36,194 nucleotides of DNA from Spirochaetaceae bacterium UBA1306. GTDB taxonomy: Bacteria; Spirochaetota; Spirochaetia; Treponematales; Rectinemataceae. The stretch lies in NCBI GenBank assembly GCA_002307245.1, contig DBTW01000126.1:1-36194 (forward strand), in the 5' to 3' direction. The stretch's first letter is position 1. Each line of letters begins with the position of its first letter. The notes beneath the pieces were generated by a model. It was given only the letters and a program-made list of their open reading frames with translations. It was not told the DNA's origin and ran no database searches. Positions 7,216-13,662 of this stretch are shown here, one piece after another. The position numbers were made by a program, and so were the translations under genes.

Positions 7216-8319
7216 ATGGAGAATTTCTTCTTATCGCAAGGCCAAGACGAGATCGAGGAGCTCGAGCCCGTCGAGGAGCTCGAGGAAGCCGCGGTCGAGG
7301 AGCGCCCCGAATCTCCCGTCCTCGCCGAGGCAGGCGCGCGCGGCGTGGTCCGCAGCTACGACCAGATCCCGGAGCCCTTGGCCCTCCTCGACGAGGACTT
7401 CGACTTCGTCTTCCGCAACGCCCAGTTCAGGGAATTGCTCAAGGCCTTCAACTACCCCGACAATCCCTCCTTTTTCGGGACCCTCGGCCGCTCGATCAAG
7501 CCCGAAACCGCCCGCTCTATCCGCGAGTCCCTGGGCAGCGACGAGGCCGGGCACGCCTGGAAGGGGACCATCGCCCACCGGTCCAAGGACGCGGCCGCGG
7601 TGATCACTAAGGTCCATATCTTCCCCTATTTCTCGGAGGAGGGACCGGATGGACCCAAGGCGAGGAAACCCGGCGCCTTCTCGGTCTACCTGGACGACGT
7701 CACGGAGGAGAACCGGAAGGTCCTGCGCGACATGTTCTCCTCGCTCCTGGAAGCCTCCAAGCTCAAGGACAACGACACGGGCAAGCACATCGAGCGCGTG
7801 AACCACTACGCGAGCCTGCTAACCAAGGAGCTCTTCAACGACCCGCGCTGGCCCGAGGTGGACAAGGATTTCATCGAGGACATCGGCTTCCTCGCCGCGA
7901 TGCACGATGTAGGCAAGATCGGCACGCCCGACGATATCCTAAATAAGGAAGGCCCCTTGAACGAATTCGAGTGGGGTATCATGAAGGAGCACACCAAGAA
8001 CGGCGCCTTTATCCTCTCGAGCTACCCGAACCCGATGGCCAAGGAGATTGCCCTGTCGCACCATGAGTGGTGGAACGGCTCAGGCTATCCCTACAACCTC
8101 GAGGGGAAGATGATCCCCCTCGCGGCGCGCATCGTCACCCTTGCCGACGTCTACGACGCCCTGCGGATGAGGCGGAGCTACAAGCCGGCCTACAGCCACG
8201 ACGTGGCGATCCAGAAGATCAGGCAGGAGAAAGACGTCCACTTCGACCCCGAGCTCGTCGACGTGGTCCTCCGGGTGCAGAAATCCTTCGCGGAAGTCTA
8301 CGCGGCCAACGCGGACTAG
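7216..8319 (+). CDS. PAS-like / HD-GYP cyclic-di-GMP phosphodiesterase
   Basis: HD-GYP proteins hydrolyse c-di-GMP to GMP in the cytoplasm. The 367-residue protein has a very acidic N-terminus (residues 10-35), a PAS-like sensor region (about 45-160, IPEPLALLDEDFDFVFRNAQ) and an HD-GYP domain (about 170-365). Metal ligands and signatures are visible: GKHIERVNHY, HDVGK (H230-D231), EHTKNGA, LSHHEWWNGSGYP (GYP at 290-292) and ADVYDAL. It has no receiver domain, so input may come through the PAS region. ATG 7216 follows GGGAAG with a 59-base gap after tsaB. It is convergent with the next gene, with no visible terminator. The partner PilZ protein is encoded upstream. Confidence 0.92.
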   Translation: MENFFLSQGQDEIEELEPVEELEEAAVEERPESPVLAEAGARGVVRSYDQIPEPLALLDEDFDFVFRNAQFRELLKAFNYPDNPSFFGTLGRSIKPETARSIRESLGSDEAGHAWKGTIAHRSKDAAAVITKVHIFPYFSEEGPDGPKARKPGAFSVYLDDVTEENRKVLRDMFSSLLEASKLKDNDTGKHIERVNHYASLLTKELFNDPRWPEVDKDFIEDIGFLAAMHDVGKIGTPDDILNKEGPLNEFEWGIMKEHTKNGAFILSSYPNPMAKEIALSHHEWWNGSGYPYNLEGKMIPLAARIVTLADVYDALRMRRSYKPAYSHDVAIQKIRQEKDVHFDPELVDVVLRVQKSFAEVYAANAD

Positions 8320-8336
8320 AAGGCGCGGTCCCTACC

Positions 8337-9461
8337 CTAGAATAGCTTGATGAAGGCGCGGCGGCGCTTGTGTTGGGTCTTCTCGTAGTCCTTCCACATG
8401 CCATGGACCTTGAAGTTGGTCTCGAGCTCGGGGTTGGTCTCCGAGAATTTCACCCCGGCCGCGATGGCATCCCTATTTAGCGCGTTCATGATGAGGGCGA
8501 CGACCCCGCGCTCCTGGTACTCCGCCTTGATGCCCACGACGTACATGTCGATGACTTCGGGATTCTTGATGGCCGACATGAAGTAGTACCAGCCGAGCGG
8601 GAACAAGCGCCCCTGGGCTTTCTTGGCGGCGAGCGAGAGGCTCGGCAGGGTGATGCCGAAGCCGATGAGCTTTTCCTGGGCATCGACGAGGAGCTTGACG
8701 AAGCGGGGATCGGCGAAGCCCAGGTAGGTGTCGATATAGAACTTGACCTGCCCCTCGGTGAGGGGGCAGGTGCCGTACAGGGGCTCGTAGGCCTCGTCGA
8801 GGAGCGCGAAGATCTGATCCCCGAACTTCTTGACGATCTCCCTCTTGCCCTTCCACTCGTGGATGTGCACGCCCGTGCGCTTGGAGATGAGCTCCCCGAC
8901 GCGCTGGACCTTCTCGGGTATGGAGTCGGGGGTCTTGACGCGGAATTCGATCCAGTCGGTATCCTTCGAGAAGCCCAGCCGCTCCATGTAGGGCGCGTAA
9001 TAGGGTTTGTTGAAACCGGTGGCGTAGGTCCCCAGCTGGTCGAAGCCCTCGATCAGCATCCCTTCCTTGTCGAGGTCGGTGAAGCCCAGGGGCCCCTGCA
9101 GGCCGATCATGCCCTTGGACTTGGCCCAGTCCTCGACCGTCTTGACGAGGGCCTCGGCTACCTCGAAGTCCTCGATGAAGTCGATCCAGCTGAAGCGGGC
9201 GTACTTCTTGCCCCACTTCTCTATGACGCGGTTGTTGATGATACCCGCCACGCGGCCCACGGCCTTCTCGTCCCTGTAGGCCATCCAATAGGAGGCTTCG
9301 CAATACTCGAAGGCGGGGTTTTTGTCCTTGCTCAGGGTCTTCAGGTCATCCATGTCAAGGGGCGGCACCCAGGCGGGATCGTCTTTGTAAATAGAATACG
9401 GGAAGCGAACGAAGGCCTTCAGCTGCCTCTTGCCCTCGACGGGCCTGATTTCCACTCGCAT
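8337..9461 (-). CDS. GNAT-like N-acetyltransferase family protein (YghO-like)
   Basis: The 374-residue protein resembles large GNAT-fold proteins of the YghO type; their substrates are not known. It starts MRVEIRPVEGKRQLKAFVRF, followed by YKDDPAWVPPL, a hallmark of that group. LQGPLGFTDLDKEGMLIEGF lies in the middle. A C-terminal GNAT motif A-like segment, VGIKAEYQERGVVALIMNAL, is followed by SETNPELETNF. ATG 9461 is chosen because AAGGAGAG lies just upstream; a longer frame runs to 9581 without such support. The start region overlaps the end of the 105-aa gene by 43 bases, so the two are probably cotranscribed from the promoter at 9761-9789. Acetyltransferase activity is inferred from fold similarity only. 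Confidence 0.85.
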   Translation of the reverse strand: MRVEIRPVEGKRQLKAFVRFPYSIYKDDPAWVPPLDMDDLKTLSKDKNPAFEYCEASYWMAYRDEKAVGRVAGIINNRVIEKWGKKYARFSWIDFIEDFEVAEALVKTVEDWAKSKGMIGLQGPLGFTDLDKEGMLIEGFDQLGTYATGFNKPYYAPYMERLGFSKDTDWIEFRVKTPDSIPEKVQRVGELISKRTGVHIHEWKGKREIVKKFGDQIFALLDEAYEPLYGTCPLTEGQVKFYIDTYLGFADPRFVKLLVDAQEKLIGFGITLPSLSLAAKKAQGRLFPLGWYYFMSAIKNPEVIDMYVVGIKAEYQERGVVALIMNALNRDAIAAGVKFSETNPELETNFKVHGMWKDYEKTQHKRRRAFIKLF

Positions 9462-9736
9462 GTGCTCTCCTTCTGGAGGGGAATGGAATCGGTTCCTTCC
9501 CTTCTCCAAGCCTCGATGAACTCTTCGTGGCCGGCGATCTGGGCCGCTATGACGGCGTCCTGGAGCATGCCCCGGGAGCACCAGTCATTGCCTTCCAGGA
9601 CGTAGAGGTGCCGCAATGTGCCCTCCGCGTCCTCGATGGTGAAGGAAGGGTCCACCTTCCTCCGCGCCTCGAGCCCGCTAATCGTGCTCTGTAGGGAATC
9701 TTCGTAAGCGCGTTCGCGCCAATCCAGGGAAGCCAA
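9419..9736 (-). CDS. Small protein of unknown function, TTG start
   Basis: This 105-residue protein is not recognised. It starts with TTG at 9736 (MASLDWRERAYEDSLQSTI when decoded as Met). A well-formed sigma-70 promoter lies 25 bases upstream, which supports this start over any internal one. The sequence looks like a genuine soluble domain (VDPSFTIEDAEGTLRHLYVLE, a Trp-Cys pair at GNDWCSRG, helix QDAVIAAQIAGHEEFIEAW). The last 14 or so residues overlap the start of the GNAT-like gene and are basic and irregular. No membrane segment or signal is seen. Function unknown. Confidence 0.7.
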   Translation of the reverse strand: MASLDWRERAYEDSLQSTISGLEARRKVDPSFTIEDAEGTLRHLYVLEGNDWCSRGMLQDAVIAAQIAGHEEFIEAWRREGTDSIPLQKESTCEWKSGPSRARGS

Positions 9737-9760
9737 CTAAGACACTCTCTTTCGGGGAGG

Positions 9761-9789
9761 ATTATAGCCAGGGCTCATGAATTTGACAA
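9761..9789 (-). promoter_or_regulatory. Sigma-70 promoter of the 105-aa / GNAT-like pair
   Basis: Read on the minus strand, TTGTCA (9789-9784) and a perfect TATAAT (9766-9761) are separated by 17 bases. Start of transcription is expected near 9754, giving a leader of about 18 bases before the TTG at 9736. The remaining AT-rich stretch 9790-9850 holds no gene I can support. Confidence 0.8.
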
Positions 9790-9850
9790 TTGCATTTGAA
9801 AAGTCAAGAAGCATCCTCGCCGTAAATAGGAAAATATCTATATATAGAGG

Positions 9851-9883
9851 AAAAGAAAAGCCCGACTCTGGGGAGCCGGGCTT
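9851..9883 (-). terminator. Intrinsic terminator of the tRNA gene
   Basis: On the minus strand AAGCCCG (9883-9877) pairs with CGGGCTT (9864-9858) around a 12-base loop and is followed by TTCTTTT (from 9857). It lies directly downstream of the tRNA. Confidence 0.88.
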
Positions 9884-9892
9884 CCAGCATCG

Positions 9893-9965
9893 TAGCGAGA
9901 GAGGGGGTCGAACCCACGACCGAGCGGATATGAGCCGCTTGCTCTGCCAGCTGAGCTATCTCGCC
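9893..9965 (-). tRNA. tRNA-Met (anticodon CAU), elongator type likely
   Basis: The minus strand folds into a 73-base cloverleaf. The acceptor GGCGAGA pairs with TCTCGCT (a G-U at 1-72); the D stem is GCTC/GAGC. The anticodon stem AGCGG/CCGCT has loop CTCATAT, so the anticodon is CAU. The variable loop is short, and the T arm is GTGGG-TTCGACC-CCCTC with one T-T mismatch. The anticodon stem lacks the three G-C pairs of the initiator. CCA is not encoded. Elongator Met fits best; an Ile2 tRNA whose C34 is changed to lysidine cannot be excluded from sequence. Confidence 0.92.
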
Positions 9966-9982
9966 ATGCGCGTAGCGGATGA

Positions 9983-10012
9983 TTTATAGCGGGCCAGGCA
10001 TGCCTTCGTCAA
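9983..10012 (-). promoter_or_regulatory. Sigma-70 promoter of the tRNA gene
   Basis: On the minus strand TTGACG (10012-10007) and TATAAA (9988-9983) are 18 bases apart. The -10 ends 17 bases before the tRNA 5' end at 9965, leaving a short precursor leader. No other gene lies between. Confidence 0.75.
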
Positions 10013-10125
10013 GAGGATGGGGCGCGGCAGGATGCTCCCAAGCCGAGGAGCTGATCCCGGAAAAGCAGCGTTATCGTTCAACGCGGATATGATACCGGAA
10101 GAGCTTTATCAAGGCGAGGGGAAAA

Positions 10126-11406
10126 TTGTATCCTGCATGTCCCATGCGCTCAGTCAAATCCCTCGTCGGCGCCTATCTCTCGAGCTATCCCCTATCCGAC
10201 CGCGCGACCCTCTTCTACGATGGCCGCGCCGGATTCTGGTGCGGCATCTTCAACGGCCTCGCTCTGCCCCTGGTCGGCGTGGTCGGCCGCAAGCTCGGCA
10301 TGAGCTCGGTCGAGCTCGCCCTCCTCACGGGCAGCCAATTCGCCGGGCTCCTCCTGAATCTCTGGTTCGGGCACCTCGCCCGGGAGGGCGACCTCGTGGC
10401 CTGGGTGTTCTGGCCGGGCTTCGTCTCCCGCGCCTCCCTAGTCCTCGTAGCCATCGTGGCCTCGCCCTCGGCCTTCCTCCTGATCATGGGCTTCTACTAC
10501 TTCATCTCCTGCTTCACGGGCCCGGCTTACTCGAGCATCATGCGGTCGAATTACTCGGACGCCAACCGCGCTCGGGCGATGGGCCATATCCGCATCATGC
10601 TACAAGCGGTCTCGGCGCTCTGCGCGGCAGCGGCGGGCGCCTATCTCCAGGCCCACCCTGAAGGCTACCGGTTGATCTTCCCCGTCGCGGCCGCCGCGGG
10701 GGCGGCGAGCTCCCTGCGCTTCCGCAAGGTAAGGCCGAGGAAGCGAACATCGCCAGCGGAGCTGGCGGCGCCAGCCTCGCACGCGGCGGCTAGGAGCTTC
10801 CGGCAGTCCCTCGCCCTGCTCCGCGAGGACAAGGCCTTCCTCGCCTTCATGGCCATCTACTTCGTCATCGGCTTTCCCGACAAGATGCTCATTCCCCTCG
10901 AGCCGATCCGCCTGGTCGACGAACTGGGGGCTGGCTATGGCGCCGCCGGCCTCGTGCTGGGGACGGTGCCCCTGGCCGGAGCGGTCCTCGGCTACTTCGT
11001 CTGCTCGCGCCTGGCGAACAGGATCGACCCCTTCCTGCTCCTGGTCGCGACGGCCCTCCTCTCCTCGACGCGATTCCTCGGCTTCGCCCTCGCGACGGCC
11101 CCCATCCACCTGGTGCCCGGGGCCTTCCTCAACGGCATGGCCAACGCGGGCTGGGACCTCCTGCCGCTCTTCACGATACTCGTGTTCGCCGACGAGGAGA
11201 GGCTCGGCATCTACATGGGCCTCTTCAATACCCTCGTCGGCCTGCGCGGCCTCATAGGCCCCGCCCTGGGCACCTGGCTCTACGAGGGCCTCGGGACGCG
11301 GATCTCCGGGATCTACTGGATCGCCTTCGTCCTCGAGCTAGGCGGCTCCCTCATGCTCATCGCGTTCTGGGTCCGCCGGAAACGCTCCGGGCGCGCCCGG
11401 CGATGA
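10126..11406 (+). CDS. Major facilitator superfamily transporter
   Basis: This 426-residue inner-membrane protein has about eleven or twelve hydrophobic segments, for example FNGLALPLVGVV, SLVLVAIVASPSAFLLIMGF, FMAIYFVIGF and WIAFVLELGGSLMLIAF. A basic central loop (residues about 198-225) divides two halves. It matches the MFS plan but no motif points to a substrate. Two starts are possible. TTG 10126 has GAGGGG (10116-10121) just upstream. ATG 10144 (MRSVKSLVGAYLSSYP) has no ribosome site but would be the more ordinary start. The 3' end overlaps the convergent CoaX-like gene by 50 bases. Upstream DNA to 10013 holds nothing else I recognise. Confidence 0.85.
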   Translation: MYPACPMRSVKSLVGAYLSSYPLSDRATLFYDGRAGFWCGIFNGLALPLVGVVGRKLGMSSVELALLTGSQFAGLLLNLWFGHLAREGDLVAWVFWPGFVSRASLVLVAIVASPSAFLLIMGFYYFISCFTGPAYSSIMRSNYSDANRARAMGHIRIMLQAVSALCAAAAGAYLQAHPEGYRLIFPVAAAAGAASSLRFRKVRPRKRTSPAELAAPASHAAARSFRQSLALLREDKAFLAFMAIYFVIGFPDKMLIPLEPIRLVDELGAGYGAAGLVLGTVPLAGAVLGYFVCSRLANRIDPFLLLVATALLSSTRFLGFALATAPIHLVPGAFLNGMANAGWDLLPLFTILVFADEERLGIYMGLFNTLVGLRGLIGPALGTWLYEGLGTRISGIYWIAFVLELGGSLMLIAFWVRRKRSGRARR

Positions 11407-12229
11407 GGGCCAGTCCCCGGAGGGCGAGGTCGGGGACGAAGCGGGCCCCGCCTGGCCAGGCCCCGGGGCCGAGGGAGGATAGCAGGTCCCGGCCCTCCTC
11501 CCCCCCGGTCCCGAGGATCGCCACGGACGATGGCGATTCGGCTTCGCCTAACGCGACCAGCTCCTCGGCCTGGAGCCGGGCAAGGCGCTCGACGAGGCCG
11601 GCATAGCCGAGGGACAATCCCGCGCGCAACGCCTCGGTCGTGTTACGGCCGATCGCCCGACAGGCCCGGCCCTCGGCCGGGGGAGGCGGGGCCACCTCGG
11701 GCAGGAGCGCGCCCGAGGACCGCAGGCACTGGGCCGCCGAGCACAGGCCTGGGGCGAAGGCGGCCCCGAGGTAATCCCCCGAGCGGCCGACGGCCGAGAA
11801 GGCCAGCACCGCGTCGAAATCGATCACCACGCAGGCCCCCCCGGCGAGCTCGCGCGCGGCGGCGGCCTCGCAGACTAGGTCGGAGCCCAGCTCGCTGGGG
11901 ATGTCGGTCCTGATCTTGACGCCCGTCTTTACCCCGGGCCCGACGATGGAGCAGTCGAGGCCGAAGGCGGCCCCGACCGCCAGGGCCAGCTCGCGGGATA
12001 GGGAGGGCACGACGCAGGACATCCAGGCCTCGCCGATCGCGGGGGCGCCCTCGGGGCCGCCCGGCGAGCGGGCGAAGGACTCGAGGATGAGGGCGTACTC
12101 GTCCGCGCGGCGCCCGGGCAGGGAGCCCATCCGCCTGACCGCGACGGGCTCCGCGAGGCCCTCGCCGCCCGCCTCGCTAAAGAAGCCCACCGAAACGCCC
12201 CCGTTGCGGGCGTCGATCGCGAGGAGCAC
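11357..12229 (-). CDS. Type III pantothenate kinase-like protein with degraded ATP motifs
   Basis: CoaX enzymes phosphorylate pantothenate in CoA synthesis. The 290-residue protein keeps the fold markers VGPGVKTGVKIRTD (residues 96-109), GSDLVCEAAAA with D117, a GLCSAAQCL segment and IGRNTTEALRAGLSLGYAGLVERLA. However, the first nucleotide-binding motif, normally DxGNT, is DARNG here (D6 kept, G and T lost). The second, normally D(F/M)GTATT, is DFDAVLA (residues 137-143). It could be inactive, regulatory or use another phosphate donor. GTG 12229 is preferred: it lies two bases after the PanT-like stop and 7 bases after AGGAGG. A longer frame reaches 12289. It is last in the ECF operon and overlaps the convergent MFS gene by 50 bases. 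Confidence 0.8.
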   Translation of the reverse strand: MLLAIDARNGGVSVGFFSEAGGEGLAEPVAVRRMGSLPGRRADEYALILESFARSPGGPEGAPAIGEAWMSCVVPSLSRELALAVGAAFGLDCSIVGPGVKTGVKIRTDIPSELGSDLVCEAAAARELAGGACVVIDFDAVLAFSAVGRSGDYLGAAFAPGLCSAAQCLRSSGALLPEVAPPPPAEGRACRAIGRNTTEALRAGLSLGYAGLVERLARLQAEELVALGEAESPSSVAILGTGGEEGRDLLSSLGPGAWPGGARFVPDLALRGLALIAGRARSVSGGPRTR

Positions 12230-12231
12230 GG

Positions 12232-12807
12232 CTATTCCTCCTCTTCGGCGAGCCTGGCCCTGCCCGTGCGGCTCTCGATCCCCTTCCACGAAGCCACGAC
12301 GCCCAGGGTGAGGACGGCGGCGAGGGCGGCTTCCAGTGGTCCGTTCGCTATGAAGGCGGCGAGGGCGGCGGCCGGAGGCACCGCGCCGAAGGCGACGAGG
12401 GCGCCGAGGACGAAGAAGCTGTTCGTGAGCGAGCCCGCGATCCCGGCGGTAGCCGCCGCGGCCGCGGGGAGCTTGCCGCGGAAGGCCTTGTAGACGGCCC
12501 AGGCGGCCAGGCCGATGAGGAGGCGGGGCAGGACCGAGATGAGGGGATTCACGAAAAAGGCGTCGATGGGCCCCTGGGGCGAGACCGCCGACTTGACGAG
12601 CGCCGAGACCCCGAAGATCGCGCCGACGACAGTCCCGACGACAGGCCCCTCGAGGACCGCCCCGATGATCACGGGAACGTGCATCACCGTGAGCGAGGCG
12701 CCCGCGAACCAGGGGATCATCCCGAAGGGGGTGATGATGAGGGCGATCGAGAGGGCGCCGAGCGCCCCGGCCACGACGGTCTTGCGAACTGCGTTCTTCC
12801 TGGCCAT
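12232..12807 (-). CDS. ECF transporter S component, probably for pantothenate
   Basis: S components are small membrane proteins that bind a vitamin and dock on the EcfAA'T module. The 191-residue protein has five or six membrane segments. It shows the pattern GMIPWFAGASLTVMHVPVIIGA, then GPVVGTVVGAIFGVSAL and FFVNPLISVLPRLLIG, typical of ECF S subunits. Two ATGs are in frame. ATG 12813 touches AAAGGAG with no spacing, whereas ATG 12807 (MARKNAVRK) is 6 bases away, so 12807 is chosen. A CoaX-like gene follows two bases later, which makes a PanT-type pantothenate carrier the best guess. Other vitamins cannot be excluded from sequence. Confidence 0.85.
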   Translation of the reverse strand: MARKNAVRKTVVAGALGALSIALIITPFGMIPWFAGASLTVMHVPVIIGAVLEGPVVGTVVGAIFGVSALVKSAVSPQGPIDAFFVNPLISVLPRLLIGLAAWAVYKAFRGKLPAAAAATAGIAGSLTNSFFVLGALVAFGAVPPAAALAAFIANGPLEAALAAVLTLGVVASWKGIESRTGRARLAEEEE

Positions 12808-12822
12808 ATGCATCTCCTTTAC

Positions 12823-13662
12823 CTAGCGATTGCGCAGGCTATAATCCGCGACGAACGAGGCGGCGCAGGCGACGACCGCGGCGATCCGCGAGGCCGCCTC
12901 CCCGCGGGGCTTCGGGTAGCAGGCCAGCCTCGTCCGGCCGTCCTCGACGTAGCCCCTCGCCTCCATCGCCTCGGCGAGAGCCTCGGCCCGCTCGAGGGCC
13001 CGCACAGAGATGGGCACGAACAGGGGCAGGTAGGCGCGGGCCCTCGAGATCGGCCCCCCCCGGCCCGTGCCGAAATCGGCGCCCCGCGAGGCCTGGGCCT
13101 TCGCGATGGCCTCCATCTCGCCCGCGAGGATCGGCACGAAGCGCAGGGCCACTCCCACGGCGAGCGAGAGGCGCTGGGGTCGGAGGCCCAGGGCCTTGAG
13201 CGGCGCGAGGAGGTCCTCAAGGCCATGGACGGACTCGCCCTCGCTCGTCACCGCGGTGAAGAGGCCCAGGACCGTCATCAGCGACAGGGTCCTGACGACC
13301 GTGAGGATGGCGAGCCACGCCTCGCGTTCCGTCGCCTGGAAGGGGCCGAGGGCGAGGAGAACCGGCGTCGCGTCCCCGGGCCAGGAGAAGGCGAGCTGGA
13401 GCAGACAGACGAAGGCGAGCAAGGGCGCGAGGGGCTTGGCTCCCCGGAGGAAGAAGGAGGGGGGTATGCCCGCGGCGGCCCCCAGGCCGAGGGCGACCGC
13501 CAGCGGGAGGGCCGCGCCGAGGTAGGACGAGGACGCGATGCCCGAAACCATGAGGGCGAGGAGCCAGAGGTACTTGGTCGTCGGCCTCTGCCGCTGCACG
13601 AAGCCGTCCCCGCCCAGGTAGCGGCCGATGGAGACGTGGCGGAAGAACTCGATGCCCCTCAC
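12823..13662 (-). CDS. ecfT: ECF transporter transmembrane component EcfT
   Basis: EcfT is the membrane scaffold that couples the two ATPases to the S component. The 279-residue protein has several membrane segments (YLWLLALMVSGIASSSYLG, ALPLAVALGLGAAAG, PLLAFVCLLQLAF). It has both coupling-helix signatures with Ala-Arg-Gly-like cores, QASRGADFG and AEAMEARGY. It starts with GTG 13662, which overlaps the EcfA stop as GTGA and follows GGGGAGG by 6 bases. The next gene, the S component, begins 15 bases after its stop. Confidence 0.92.
   Translation of the reverse strand: MRGIEFFRHVSIGRYLGGDGFVQRQRPTTKYLWLLALMVSGIASSSYLGAALPLAVALGLGAAAGIPPSFFLRGAKPLAPLLAFVCLLQLAFSWPGDATPVLLALGPFQATEREAWLAILTVVRTLSLMTVLGLFTAVTSEGESVHGLEDLLAPLKALGLRPQRLSLAVGVALRFVPILAGEMEAIAKAQASRGADFGTGRGGPISRARAYLPLFVPISVRALERAEALAEAMEARGYVEDGRTRLACYPKPRGEAASRIAAVVACAASFVADYSLRNR

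Noticed and set aside
10088..10093. TATGAT as a -10 box for the MFS gene
   Set aside because: No acceptable -35 box lies 16-18 bases upstream (the place holds GCAGCG).
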